Assembly (NCBI RefSeq): GCF_000745005.1
Contig: NZ_JQNB01000001.1
Span: 434,001 to 498,000 of the forward strand
Length of the DNA stretch: 64,000 bases
Reading direction: 5' to 3'
From: Luteibacter sp. 9135
Lineage (GTDB): Bacteria; Pseudomonadota; Gammaproteobacteria; Xanthomonadales; Rhodanobacteraceae
Of the stretch, positions 17,065 to 26,053 are shown piece by piece. The stretch's first letter is position 1, and each line of letters starts with the position of its first letter. The position numbers and the translations under genes were made by a program. The notes under the pieces were generated by a model. The model was not told the origin of the DNA. It saw nothing but the letters and a program-made list of their open reading frames with translations, and ran no database searches.

Positions 17065-18257
17065 CGGGCGTCCGCCGGGTCGAGGGGCCACGCATCCACC
17101 CTTCCGTTGAACGCATCCGCCGCGGACAGCCATGTGTCCGCCTGCGTATACGGCACGATGCGGTAGGCGGCCTGAGCCGGCATGACGCATACCCTCGTTT
17201 CGCCATCGATGTCATCGATGAATCGACCGAGGGCGAAGTGATGCAGGCCCTCGCGCAAGCTGACGCCTTCCGCGACGCGCACGCGCTGCGGGCGTTCGGG
17301 AGGCAAGCCCGCCAGCGCGCGTAGCACCGGCGCCACGAAGAAGCGATAGCCGACCGCGACGGCCATGGGGTTGCCCGGCAGGCCCAGCACCAGCGGGCCG
17401 GCGTCGAAGCGTGCGGCGAGCAAGGGCTTGCCCGGCCGCATCGCCACCTTGTGGAACAGGGTATGCGCGCCGAGTGCCGAAAGCGTGGTGGGAACGAAGT
17501 CGAACCGACCGGCCGACACGGCACCCGTGGTGACGATCAGGTCCACACCGGCCGCAAGAGCGTCGGCGATGGCCTCATGGAAAGCCGTTCCGACATCGGG
17601 TACCCGCTGACGGACGACCAGCTCGGCGCCCCAGCGCAACAGGCTGGCGGCGAGAAACGGGCCGTTGGAATCGTGGATGCCACCGGGCGGCAGCGTACCG
17701 GCGGGATGCAACTCGCTGCCCGTGGCGATGACGGCCACCCGCGGCCGCCGTACGACATCGACGCCATCGATGCCCAGCGCGGCCAGCAGCATGACGGCCG
17801 CCGCATCGATACGCCGGCCGGCGTGCAAGGCGACGCTGCCCGCACGGAGGTCCCCACCGACGGTACGCACGTTCTGGCCCCGCGGTTCGTCCGCAAGAAA
17901 ATGCACGTGATCGCCGTCGCGTTCACAGCGCTCCAGCGGCACCACGGTATCGAAGCCTTCCGGCATGCGCGCGCCGGTGGCGATCTCGCAACATTCCGCC
18001 TCGGGGTAGGCCAATGCGCCATCGCCCGCGGCATGCATGGCGGCCACGCGGTAGCCGGAACCGGCGGCGATGGACGCGCCGGGGGCACGCAACGCGTAGC
18101 CATCCATGGCCGCGTTGTCGAACCCGGGTAGCGACAGCGGGCTGACGACATCGGCGGCGAGGACACGCCCCGCCGCCTTGTCGAGCCCTGGATGCTCACT
18201 GCTCAGCGTCCTGCACTCGGCGAGCAACCGCGTCACGGCATCGGGATAGGCAATCAT
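17061..18257 (-). CDS. moeA: Molybdopterin molybdenumtransferase MoeA
   Basis: MoeA inserts molybdate into adenylylated molybdopterin. It has 398 residues with the four-domain family layout: N-terminal PLSLPGFDNAAMDGYALR, ATGARMPEGFDTVVPLE, the MPT-binding domain with ATGSEL and SNGPFLAASL, VTTGAVSAGRFDFV, and a C-terminal domain beginning after LVLGLPGNPMAVAVGY. Its ATG overlaps the TGA of the EF-G gene (GGATGATT), and its own stop overlaps mobA, so three genes are read as one coupled unit. It supplies cofactor for the convergent FdhF/YdeP-type enzyme. Confidence 0.95.
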   Translation of the reverse strand: MIAYPDAVTRLLAECRTLSSEHPGLDKAAGRVLAADVVSPLSLPGFDNAAMDGYALRAPGASIAAGSGYRVAAMHAAGDGALAYPEAECCEIATGARMPEGFDTVVPLERCERDGDHVHFLADEPRGQNVRTVGGDLRAGSVALHAGRRIDAAAVMLLAALGIDGVDVVRRPRVAVIATGSELHPAGTLPPGGIHDSNGPFLAASLLRWGAELVVRQRVPDVGTAFHEAIADALAAGVDLIVTTGAVSAGRFDFVPTTLSALGAHTLFHKVAMRPGKPLLAARFDAGPLVLGLPGNPMAVAVGYRFFVAPVLRALAGLPPERPQRVRVAEGVSLREGLHHFALGRFIDDIDGETRVCVMPAQAAYRIVPYTQADTWLSAADAFNGRVDAWPLDPADAR

Positions 18258-20350
18258 CCGCCAAGACTAACGGCAGCACGCCCCGCGTGCGACACCTCCT
18301 GCGCGGACGCCGGACGGTAGGCGTGGAATGCCACCGTGGCCGAGGCGCGCCCCTGGCTCAGGGACCGCAGTGCCGTGCTGTAGCCATCCAGCCGGGCCAG
18401 CGGCACGTCGGCTTCGATCGTCGTGCGCGCCTGCGCCTCCGTGAGCTGGACGATATGCCCGCCGCGACGTTGCAGGTCGCCAAGCACATCGCCGACGGCC
18501 GTGCCCGGGGTGGTGACCGATACCCGCATCACCGGCTCCAGCAGCACCGTGCCCGTCGCCTCCAACGCGGCTTTCACCGCCATCTGCGCAGCACGATGGA
18601 AAGCGGCCTCGTTCGAGTCCACCGCGTGCGCCTGGCCGTCGAGCACCGTCACGCCGGCACCGACCACGGGGTGGCCACGCGGGCCCTCGAGCAGCGCCGA
18701 CCGCACGCCCTTCTCCACGGCCGACTGGAGGGCCTTCGGAATGACGCCGCCGGTGCTGCGGTCCTCGAAGCGGTTGCCCGCCTCGCCGGTCGGTGCCAGC
18801 GACAGTACGACGCGCGCGTACTGCCCGCTGCCACCGGTCTGCTTGGCCAGCTTGCCTTCGACCGGACCGGAGGCCTTCGCCGGGGTTTCCTGGTAGGCCA
18901 CGCGCGGGAAACCGGTACGTACCGGCACACCCCATTCGCGGCGAAGGCGCTCGACCGTGACCTCCAGGTGCAGCTCGCCCATACCCCAGACCAGCGTCTC
19001 ACCGGTCTCCGGATCCGTGCCCACGCGAAACGACGGGTCCTCCTGCGCCAGCCGCGCCAGCCCGTTGCCGAGCTTGAGCAGGTCGGCGGAGCGTTCCGGC
19101 GACAACCGCCACGACAGCACGGCCGGCTGCGCCTGGATCGTCTCCAGCCTTACCGGGCGATGCGGATCGGCCAGCGTTTCGCCCGTGGCGACGTCTTTCC
19201 AGCCGGCGACGGCCACGATGTCGCCCGCTTCGGCGAACTCGACGGCGTCGGTTTCGTCGGCGCGCACGACGGCAAGCCGGCCCACGCGCTGGACGCGATC
19301 GGTGCCGCTGCGCCACACCGCATCGCCGACGCGCAGGCGTCCGGCATAGATACGAACGAACGCCATCGGGCCATGCGCCTGATGAACCACCTTGAAGACC
19401 AGCGCCGCCAGGGGCGCCTGCGCGTCGGGCAGCACCGCGATGTCACCGTCGTCGGTATGCGCGACCACGGGCGGACGATCCAGCGGCGACGGTAGATAGT
19501 CGACCATCGCATCGAGCAACGCCTCGATACCGACGTTGCGGAACGCGGAGCCCGGCAACACCGGCGAACCGAGGCCCGCCAACGTGCCCCGGCGCAACGC
19601 CGCGCGCAGTTCGTTCGCCGTGATCGGCTGGTCCGCCAGCCAAAGGGCGGCGAGCGTATCGTCGTGATCGGCCACCGCGGCCACGAGGTCTGCACGCGCA
19701 GCCGCATGGACGGCGCGCTCGGCGGCATCCCACGCGTGCACGCCCGCCGCGCCGGTGGCATCGAAGCGCCACGTGCGCTCACCGACCAGGTCGACCAGGC
19801 CGGTCATGTGTTCGGCCTCGATGACCGGCCGCGCGACGACCCAAGGGCGGGCGCCCAGCGTGTCCCGCATCTGCACGACCACGGCGTCGAAGTCCGCCCC
19901 CGGGCGATCCATCTTGTTGACGAACGCCATGAGCGGTACGCCATGGCGGCGTGCCTGGTGCCACACCGTTTCCGATTGCGGCTGCACGCCCGCCACGCCG
20001 GAAAAGACGGTGACCGCGCCATCGAGCACGCGCAACGAACGTTCCACCTCGATCGCGAAGTCGATGTGTCCCGGGGTATCGATAAGGGTAAGCCGATGCG
20101 GCTCGCCGCCATCCGGCGTCCACTGCGCGCGCACGGCCGCGGCACCGATCGTGATGCCGCGCTCGCGCTCGAGCTCCATGTGGTCGGTGGTGGTCGCGCC
20201 GTCGTGCACCTCACCCGTGCGATGGATCGCGCCGGAGGCGTAAAGCAGGCGCTCGGTGAGCGTGGTCTTGCCTGCGTCCACGTGCGCGATGATGCCAAGG
20301 TTGCGCCAGCGGTCGACGGGAATGCGGGTATCGCGGTTGACGGTGTTCAT
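18254..20350 (-). CDS. fusA2: Elongation factor G paralogue (EF-G2 type)
   Basis: A translational GTPase of 698 residues with the complete EF-G layout. G1 is AHVDAGKTT (residues 22-30), G2 is ERERGITIGAAA, G3 is DTPGHIDF and G4 is NKMD, followed by domains II-V (GEAGNRFEDRSTGGVIPKAL; C-terminal VPLARLDGYSTALRSLSQGRASATV). It is not in a ribosomal-protein operon, so it is most likely a second EF-G (translocation or ribosome recycling under special conditions) rather than the housekeeping one. It lacks features that would mark it as a tetracycline-protection protein. It heads a coupled operon with moeA and mobA, which is unusual. A leader with a terminator and a short peptide precedes it. Confidence 0.88.
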   Translation of the reverse strand: MNTVNRDTRIPVDRWRNLGIIAHVDAGKTTLTERLLYASGAIHRTGEVHDGATTTDHMELERERGITIGAAAVRAQWTPDGGEPHRLTLIDTPGHIDFAIEVERSLRVLDGAVTVFSGVAGVQPQSETVWHQARRHGVPLMAFVNKMDRPGADFDAVVVQMRDTLGARPWVVARPVIEAEHMTGLVDLVGERTWRFDATGAAGVHAWDAAERAVHAAARADLVAAVADHDDTLAALWLADQPITANELRAALRRGTLAGLGSPVLPGSAFRNVGIEALLDAMVDYLPSPLDRPPVVAHTDDGDIAVLPDAQAPLAALVFKVVHQAHGPMAFVRIYAGRLRVGDAVWRSGTDRVQRVGRLAVVRADETDAVEFAEAGDIVAVAGWKDVATGETLADPHRPVRLETIQAQPAVLSWRLSPERSADLLKLGNGLARLAQEDPSFRVGTDPETGETLVWGMGELHLEVTVERLRREWGVPVRTGFPRVAYQETPAKASGPVEGKLAKQTGGSGQYARVVLSLAPTGEAGNRFEDRSTGGVIPKALQSAVEKGVRSALLEGPRGHPVVGAGVTVLDGQAHAVDSNEAAFHRAAQMAVKAALEATGTVLLEPVMRVSVTTPGTAVGDVLGDLQRRGGHIVQLTEAQARTTIEADVPLARLDGYSTALRSLSQGRASATVAFHAYRPASAQEVSHAGRAAVSLGG

Positions 20351-20409
20351 GGGTGACAGTGTCCTGAAGGGATCGCCAGGGGCGTGGACCAGGGGGCAAG
20401 CGAGGCACT

Positions 20410-20480
20410 CCCCGATCCGACGACCGCCGCCCCTGGCGGAGCCGGACGGGTCAGGATCGGGGGTCGCGGCGGTTCTTCAT
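20410..20480 (-). promoter_or_regulatory. Leader of fusA2: nine-residue reading frame plus stem
   Basis: On the minus strand an ATG at 20480 opens MKNRRDPRS and stops at 20451, with GGAG 10 bases before it. Its end overlaps one arm of a 9-bp perfect stem (CCCCGATCC, read from 20462 to 20454, with GGATCGGGG at 20418-20410). A ribosome on the peptide would melt the stem, an arrangement seen in translation-attenuation leaders. It lies between a terminator and the EF-G gene. This is an inference. Confidence 0.4.
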
Positions 20481-20504
20481 GGCACGTGCACTCCGGAGAT
20501 GACG

Positions 20505-20541
20505 AAAAAAAATCAAAAAAAAGCACCCTTGCGGGTGCTTT
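20505..20541 (-). terminator. Strong intrinsic terminator upstream of fusA2
   Basis: Read on the minus strand, AAAGCACCC and GGGTGCTTT form a 9-bp stem with loop GCAA, and two 8-base T runs follow. It points toward fusA2 with no established gene before it, so it either ends a small RNA or peptide gene or acts as an attenuator. Confidence 0.85.
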
Positions 20542-20565
20542 CGACGTACTGCTGGCGCCGGACGC

Positions 20566-20664
20566 CTAGGAGGGCGTGCCGCACCGCACGAAGCGCGCGC
20601 ACCCGCGACGCGCCCCAGGGGCGATCGATAGGCGGTGCTTCAAATCGTGCTTGCAACGGAACAT
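20566..20664 (-). CDS. Possible 32-residue leader peptide upstream of fusA2
   Basis: A short frame beginning MFRCKHDLKHRLSIAPG, rich in Arg and with four cysteines, ends 25 bases before the terminator stem. GAAGAG lies about 10 bases before the ATG. I do not recognise it. It could be a leader peptide of the attenuator or chance in GC-rich DNA. Confidence 0.25.
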   Translation of the reverse strand: MFRCKHDLKHRLSIAPGARRGCARFVRCGTPS

Positions 20665-20818
20665 GGGGTGGCGCTCTTCAAAGGTTGGCAGGGATGACAC
20701 CATAGCGTCGTGCGCATGACATAGGGGCATGCACGACGCTTTCAAGCGCGCCATCGAAAGATTTCGAAGACTATATTCGGTCGAGCGGCGTCGCGAAGAC
20801 GCCACAAGCAGCGGCGGT

Positions 20819-20856
20819 GATGTCACGGGAGCTCTATGCCACGTCCACGTGACATC
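20819..20856. promoter_or_regulatory. Inverted repeat upstream of the aldo/keto reductase
   Basis: GATGTCACG and CGTGACATC are perfect 9-bp arms with a 20-base spacer, 39 bases before the reductase start and downstream of a possible -10 (TATATT at 20772). It is a candidate operator. A second inverted repeat, AGCGTCGTGC / GCACGACGCT, lies at 20704-20740 in the same gap. Apart from these and the fusA2 leader I see nothing in the rest of the gap. Confidence 0.4.
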
Positions 20857-20894
20857 CGCCAAGATCGCTGTTTATTTCCATGGAGTCCCTACCC

Positions 20895-21875
20895 ATGCGC
20901 TACGTGAAACTCGGCCGCACCGGCCTGGAGATTTCCCCCGTCGTCCTGGGTTGCATGACCTACGGCGCGCCCGATCGCGGCAACCACGCGTGGACACTGG
21001 ACGAAGCGCAGAGCCGCCCCTTCCTGCGCAAGGCGCTGGACCTGGGCATCAATACGTTCGATACCGCCAATGCCTACTCGGACGGCACCTCCGAGGAAAT
21101 CGTCGGCCGCGCGCTGCGCGACTTCGCACGTCGGGACGAAGTGGTGATCGCCACCAAGACGTTCTTCCGCTGGCACAAGGGGCCGAACGGCGGGGGCCTG
21201 TCACGCAAGGCGATCTTCCACTCGGTGGATGATTCGCTCGCCCGCCTGGGAACCGACTATATCGACCTGCTGCAGATCCATCGTTTCGACCCGGATACGC
21301 CGATCGAGGAAACGCTCGAAGCCCTGCACGACGTGGTCAAGGCCGGCAAGGCGCGTTATCTCGGCGCGTCGTCGATGTATACGTGGCAGTTCGCGCAGAT
21401 GATCTACACCGCGCGCCTGCATGGCTGGACCGAATTCGTCAGCATGCAGGACCACTACAACCTGCTGCAGCGCGAGGAAGAGCGCGAGATGATGCCGTTC
21501 TGCATCGACGAAGGCATCGCGCTGCTGCCGTGGAGCCCGCTGGCACGCGGACGGCTGACGCGCGACTGGGACGAAGGCAGCACCCGGCAGCAGAGCGACG
21601 TGTTCGGCAGCACGCTTTATGGCGGCACGGAAGACGCCGACCGTGCCATCGTGGCGGCGGTGAAGCAGGTGGCGGAAGCGCGCGGCGTACCGCGCGCACA
21701 GGTGGCGCTGGCATGGGTCGCGCAGCGCGAAGGCATCACCGCGCCGATCGTGGGCGCGTCGAAGCCACAGCACCTGGACGATGCCGTGGCGGCGATCGAG
21801 CTTACGCTGACCGCCGACGAGATCGCCACGCTGGAGGGCGCTTATACGCCCAGGGCCATTGCGGGCTTCGAATGA
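20895..21875 (+). CDS. Aldo/keto reductase
   Basis: An NADPH-dependent oxidoreductase of the AKR superfamily, acting on aldehydes or ketones, 326 residues. The catalytic tetrad is visible: D56 and Y61 in FDTANAYSDG, K88 in ATKTFF and H129 in LLQIHRFD. The cofactor-binding end has LPWSPLARGRLTRDW and PIVGASKPQHLDDAV. The ATG at 20895 has GGAG 9 bases upstream; an ATG five codons earlier is in frame but would put that site inside the coding sequence. It is a single gene with its own leader. The substrate cannot be deduced. Confidence 0.9.
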   Translation: MRYVKLGRTGLEISPVVLGCMTYGAPDRGNHAWTLDEAQSRPFLRKALDLGINTFDTANAYSDGTSEEIVGRALRDFARRDEVVIATKTFFRWHKGPNGGGLSRKAIFHSVDDSLARLGTDYIDLLQIHRFDPDTPIEETLEALHDVVKAGKARYLGASSMYTWQFAQMIYTARLHGWTEFVSMQDHYNLLQREEEREMMPFCIDEGIALLPWSPLARGRLTRDWDEGSTRQQSDVFGSTLYGGTEDADRAIVAAVKQVAEARGVPRAQVALAWVAQREGITAPIVGASKPQHLDDAVAAIELTLTADEIATLEGAYTPRAIAGFE

Positions 21876-21930
21876 AGCCTGCCTTCCAAATGACGCGTAA
21901 CCGCTGCGCGCTGAAGCGTGGCGTTTGCGA

Positions 21931-23241
21931 TCAGCTCGCTATCGAAGGTGAGCGTGGATGCCGCCGCGTTTCGATCGCCCGTTCGATAACGTCGGCGGCC
22001 CGAGACGCACCCGTTTCCGCCCGGATGGCCGTGGCCGCGTGTTGCGCGCGCAGGGCGACGCCTTCATCGGCAAGCAGCACGCGCAACCTCGCGGCGGCGC
22101 GATCCGCGCGATAACGCGACGCTGGCAACACGGCCCCCACGCCGAGTCGAACCACCCGCGCCGCGTTGTCCGGCTGGTCGAACCCATGCGGCACGACCAA
22201 GGAGGGGCAACCGGCGCGGAGGGCTTCCTGAGTGGTGCCTACGCCGCCGTGGTGCACGACGGCCGCAGCACGTTCGAACAGGGCGCCGTGCGGGGCGTAT
22301 TCGACGGCAAGCACGCCATCGGGCAGCACGGTCGGCAGGCGCGAACGCATTTCCGGTGATCCCGTCAGCAGTACGGCGCGTCGGCCCAGCATCGCGGCGG
22401 CGCCCATGCTTTCGCGAAGGAAGCCTTCACCCGCGTGGACCGCCGCCGAGCCCAGCGTGAACACCAGCGGTGGCTCGCCGGCGTCGAGGAACGCCGTCAA
22501 TGGCGGCGACAGGCTGCCCAAGGAGGGAGAGTAACGGCAGTAGCCCGTCACCAGGGTATGCGCCGGCGCATCGGCCGGCGCCTGCCCGAGTAACGGCGAA
22601 TACATGGCTAGCACGCCGTCGCGCGCGTGCTGCCCGCAGTGGAAGGGATCACCCCCTGCCGAGACCGGCGCCAGGCCGAGCGATTGGCGGAATCGGCGCA
22701 CCGGGCGCGTCCACGGTGCCGTGACGTGCTCGGCCATACGACGAAGCCAGGCGCCGCGTCGTGGCGTGGCGCGCAGAAAGCGGTCGAGCACCGCCAGGCC
22801 CGTGGCGGGCGGATCGTACGCCGACAGGAACGCGGCCGGCGAGAGCACCGCCGACAGCCAGGCGACACGCGTGGTCTCACCCAGGATCTGCCCGGCGAAG
22901 GCCAGTGTGGTCGTCACGATGGCATCCGCATCCGCGCAGACAGGTGCCAGCGCCTGGTAGCTCGCCGCCACATCCGCGGCGGCCAGGTCGCGAACGACGA
23001 AGCGTGGGCCGCGCAAGGGGTGGAACGCCCGCGCGGCAAAGGCGGCTTTGTCCTCCGGCTCGGCGATACCGCTGGCCAGCACGAAGCGCAACCCGGCGTC
23101 CGCCACCGCTTGCCGATGGATCGCGTGCGCGCCGATCGTGACCCGGTGCCCGCGCGCCACCAGCTCCCGGCCCACCGACAGGAAGGGAAACAGGTCGCCC
23201 TGTGACCCGACCGTCGCCATCACGATGTGTCGTCCCGCCAT
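21931..23241 (-). CDS. UGT-type (GT1-like) glycosyltransferase
   Basis: A nucleotide-sugar glycosyltransferase of GT-B fold, 436 residues, resembling the UDP-glucuronosyl/sterol or rhamnosyltransferase group. The N-terminus MAGRHIVMATVGSQGDLFPFLSVG is the acceptor-domain start. The C-terminal donor site is HHGGVGTTQEALRAGCPSLV followed by PHGFDQPDNAARV. The gene starts at the ATG at 23241 after GGGAGG; longer reading would enter the metE promoter region. Natural acceptors (lipid, polyketide, carotenoid) are unknown. It is divergent from metE. Confidence 0.85.
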   Translation of the reverse strand: MAGRHIVMATVGSQGDLFPFLSVGRELVARGHRVTIGAHAIHRQAVADAGLRFVLASGIAEPEDKAAFAARAFHPLRGPRFVVRDLAAADVAASYQALAPVCADADAIVTTTLAFAGQILGETTRVAWLSAVLSPAAFLSAYDPPATGLAVLDRFLRATPRRGAWLRRMAEHVTAPWTRPVRRFRQSLGLAPVSAGGDPFHCGQHARDGVLAMYSPLLGQAPADAPAHTLVTGYCRYSPSLGSLSPPLTAFLDAGEPPLVFTLGSAAVHAGEGFLRESMGAAAMLGRRAVLLTGSPEMRSRLPTVLPDGVLAVEYAPHGALFERAAAVVHHGGVGTTQEALRAGCPSLVVPHGFDQPDNAARVVRLGVGAVLPASRYRADRAAARLRVLLADEGVALRAQHAATAIRAETGASRAADVIERAIETRRHPRSPSIAS

Positions 23242-23310
23242 GTCCCCCCTCCCGTCGATGTCCACGCGCATCCTCGCGGCCGGCGTGTCGACGCGATGCA
23301 TCCCGACGCG

Positions 23311-23340
23311 TTGACCTGCCCCCACCACGCAGGCTAGTCT
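23311..23340 (+). promoter_or_regulatory. metE promoter
   Basis: TTGACC and TAGTCT are separated by 18 bases. The predicted transcription start falls at about 23347, exactly where the riboswitch P1 stem begins. Confidence 0.6.
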
Positions 23341-23346
23341 TCGCTC

Positions 23347-23546
23347 GCCAGCGGTCTTTATCTCTCTATTCGAATGGAAAGATAAAAGCTAAGAGGGAAG
23401 CCGGTGCGAATCCGGCGCTGCCCCGCAGCGGTATGTGGAGACGAACGCGTCACAGGCACTGGATCTAACAACGATCCGGGAAGCGACGCGCAAGGCGGCA
23501 CCTGTTCCGGTGCCACATCCACGAGCCCGAAGACCTGCCGCCGGCC
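23347..23546 (+). promoter_or_regulatory. Cobalamin riboswitch upstream of metE
   Basis: The core GGGAAGCCGGTGCGAATCCG followed by GCGCTGCCCCGCAGCGGT and the B12 box GCCCGAAGACCTGCC match the conserved cobalamin aptamer in order. CCAGCGG at the 5' end can pair with CCGCCGG at the 3' end as P1. A hairpin GCGTACC/GGGTACGC follows at about 23554-23572 and may be part of the expression platform; no T run is seen. Vitamin B12 would repress the B12-independent synthase, implying that a cobalamin-dependent MetH exists elsewhere. About 200 bases of leader separate the aptamer from the start codon. Confidence 0.93.
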
Positions 23547-23752
23547 TGAGCACGCGTACCGTCATGGGTACGCGCGCTCCGCACGACCTGGACCCACCGC
23601 GCCCGCGTGGTGGCCCGGTTCGCCCGCGGGGGCGAAGGTCGACGGTACGCCGCATGACACCCACGACGCCGTGCACCTGCGTGCGGCGGCGCGCGCGTGT
23701 CCGGCAGCGGGCCGCCCTTCCCTCCTCTTTGCCACGAAGAGGACGTATCCAC

Positions 23753-26044
23753 ATGCCACACGTTACCTACCCCGGTTTTCCCCGCATCGGCAGACGCCGT
23801 GAACTCAAGCGCGCGCTCGAAAGCCACTGGCGGGGCGATAGCGACCGCGAGGCCCTGCTCGCCGTCGCCCGCCAGCTGCGCGAGCGGCACTGGCAACTCG
23901 CCCGCGAGGCCGGCGCCGACAGCGTGCCGGTCAACGACTTTTCCCTGTACGACCATGTGCTCGATGCCGCCGTCGCGGTGGATGCCATCCCCGAGCGCTA
24001 CCGCGACCTGCATGCGCGGGACGCCCTGGCGGGCTACTTCGCCATGGCACGCGGTCGCCAGGACGGCACGGTTGACCTGCACGCACTGGAGATGACCAAG
24101 TGGTTCGATACCAACTACCACTACATCGTTCCGGAACTGCATGCGGGCCAGGTCTTCGCTACCCGGGCCGACAAGGCGGTGGCGGAATACCGCGAGGCCG
24201 TGGCCGCGGGCCATACGGCGCGCCCAGTGCTGCTGGGCCCGCTGAGCTTCCTTCGCCTGGCCAAGACCGTGGACGGCAGCGACCCCCTGGCCCTGCTGGA
24301 TGCCCTGTTGCCGGCCTGGAGCGGCTTGCTCGACGCGCTGACGGAAGCCGGCGCCGACTGGGTGCAGGTCGACGAACCGGCCCTCGTGCTGGACCTCGAA
24401 CCGGCCTGGCAGGCGGCGTACCGGTCGGCGTACGCCGCCATCGGCGAGCGCACGCGCGGACGCATCCTCCTGGCCACCTATTTCGGTGACCTGGGGGCCA
24501 ACCTGGCCCTGGCCACGTCGTTGCCGGTGGCAGGCCTGCACGTGGACCTGGCCCGTGCTCCGGGGCAACTGGACGCGGTGATCGACGCGCTGCCCGCCGG
24601 GCGCGTGTTGTCCGCCGGCGTACTGGACGGCCGCAACATCTGGCTGAGCGACCCGGCCATCATCGGCCCGCGCATCGCCCATGCACGCAAGCGCCTGGGT
24701 GACGATCGACTCTGGCTGTCCACCTCGTGCTCGCTGCTGCACGTGCCCATCGACGCCGCCGAGGAAAAGCGCCTGCCCGGCGCGATCGGCGAGTGGCTGT
24801 CGTTCGCCCGGCAGAAGATCGTCGAACTGCGCCGCTACGCCGATGCCGCGACCGGCGACGAGGCCGCGCAACGCGTGCTCGCCCGCCAGCACGATACGGT
24901 GGAGGCGCGTCGCCGCTCGCACGACGTGGTGCGCGCCGAGGTGCGTACGCGCGTGCGCGGGCTGACACCGCAGTTCGGCCAGCGCCGTTCGGCCTATGCG
25001 TTCCGGGCCAACGTGCAGCGTGAGCGCTTCGGGCTGCCCGACCTGCCCACCACCACCATCGGCTCGTTCCCGCAGACCGCCGACCTGCGGCTCGCGCGTG
25101 CCGCGCACCGGTCCGGCAAGCTGGAAGACGAGGCCTACCAGGCCGTGCTGCGTGACGAAGTACGCCGCGCGGTGGCCTTCCAGGACGAGATAGGGCTGGA
25201 TGTCCTCGTGCACGGCGAGCCCGAGCGCAACGACATGGTGGAGTATTTCGGCGAGCAGCTGCAGGGCTATGCGTTCACCTCGCTGGGCTGGGTGCAGAGC
25301 TACGGCTCGCGCTGCGTCAAGCCGCCGATCATTTACGGCGACGTGGCCCGGCCGGCGGCGATGACGGTCGCCTGGTCCAGCTACGCGCAATCGCTGACCA
25401 ACAAGCCCATGAAGGGCATGCTGACGGGCCCGGTGACCATGCTGCAGTGGTCGTTCGTGCGCGACGACCTGCCCCGTGCCGAGGTCTGCCGGCAGATCGC
25501 GCTGGCCCTGCGCGACGAGGTGCACGACCTGGAAAAAGCAGGCATCGGCATCGTGCAGATCGACGAGCCCGCGCTGCGCGAGGGCCTGCCGCTGCATCGC
25601 GCCGACTGGGCCGATTACCTCGCCTGGGCGGTGGACGCGTTCCGCATCACGGCCGGCGGCGTCAGCGACGCCACCCAGATCCACACCCACATGTGCTATT
25701 CGGAGTTCAACGACATCATCGAGGCCGTCGCGGCGATGGATGCGGATGTCATCTCCATCGAGACCAGCCGCTCGCGCATGGAACTGCTGGATGCCTTCAC
25801 CCGCTTCCGCTACCCGAACGGCATCGGTCCCGGGGTCTATGACATCCACTCGCCCCGCGTGCCGGCCGAGGCCGAGATGGCCGAGCTGCTGGACCGGGCA
25901 CTTAGGGTGCTGCGACCCGACCAGTTGTGGGTCAATCCGGATTGCGGCCTGAAGACCCGTGACTGGCCAGAGGTGGCCGAAGCCCTGAAAGGCATGGTCT
26001 CGGTAGCCCGGACGGCCCGGGAGAGGCTGACGACGGCGGCATAA
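23753..26044 (+). CDS. metE: Cobalamin-independent methionine synthase
   Basis: MetE transfers a methyl group from methyltetrahydrofolate (polyglutamate) to homocysteine, the last step of methionine synthesis. It has 763 residues, normal for the family, with two TIM barrels. The C-terminal catalytic half has TTTIGSFPQTADLR and GMLTGPVTMLQWSF, and the zinc ligands are in HTHMCYSEFNDI and NPDCGLKTR. An N-terminal half with WFDTNYHYIVPEL is present. The chosen ATG has AGAGGA upstream and starts the family N-terminus (TYPGFPRIG); an earlier in-frame start would lie in the riboswitch. It is controlled by the upstream cobalamin riboswitch. Confidence 0.96.
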   Translation: MPHVTYPGFPRIGRRRELKRALESHWRGDSDREALLAVARQLRERHWQLAREAGADSVPVNDFSLYDHVLDAAVAVDAIPERYRDLHARDALAGYFAMARGRQDGTVDLHALEMTKWFDTNYHYIVPELHAGQVFATRADKAVAEYREAVAAGHTARPVLLGPLSFLRLAKTVDGSDPLALLDALLPAWSGLLDALTEAGADWVQVDEPALVLDLEPAWQAAYRSAYAAIGERTRGRILLATYFGDLGANLALATSLPVAGLHVDLARAPGQLDAVIDALPAGRVLSAGVLDGRNIWLSDPAIIGPRIAHARKRLGDDRLWLSTSCSLLHVPIDAAEEKRLPGAIGEWLSFARQKIVELRRYADAATGDEAAQRVLARQHDTVEARRRSHDVVRAEVRTRVRGLTPQFGQRRSAYAFRANVQRERFGLPDLPTTTIGSFPQTADLRLARAAHRSGKLEDEAYQAVLRDEVRRAVAFQDEIGLDVLVHGEPERNDMVEYFGEQLQGYAFTSLGWVQSYGSRCVKPPIIYGDVARPAAMTVAWSSYAQSLTNKPMKGMLTGPVTMLQWSFVRDDLPRAEVCRQIALALRDEVHDLEKAGIGIVQIDEPALREGLPLHRADWADYLAWAVDAFRITAGGVSDATQIHTHMCYSEFNDIIEAVAAMDADVISIETSRSRMELLDAFTRFRYPNGIGPGVYDIHSPRVPAEAEMAELLDRALRVLRPDQLWVNPDCGLKTRDWPEVAEALKGMVSVARTARERLTTAA

Positions 26045-26053
26045 AAGGGACCG

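Noticed and set aside
18254..20350. EF-G paralogue as a tetracycline-resistance ribosomal protection protein
   Set aside because: Motifs and overall pattern are those of EF-G, and the operon partners are molybdenum-cofactor genes, not resistance genes.
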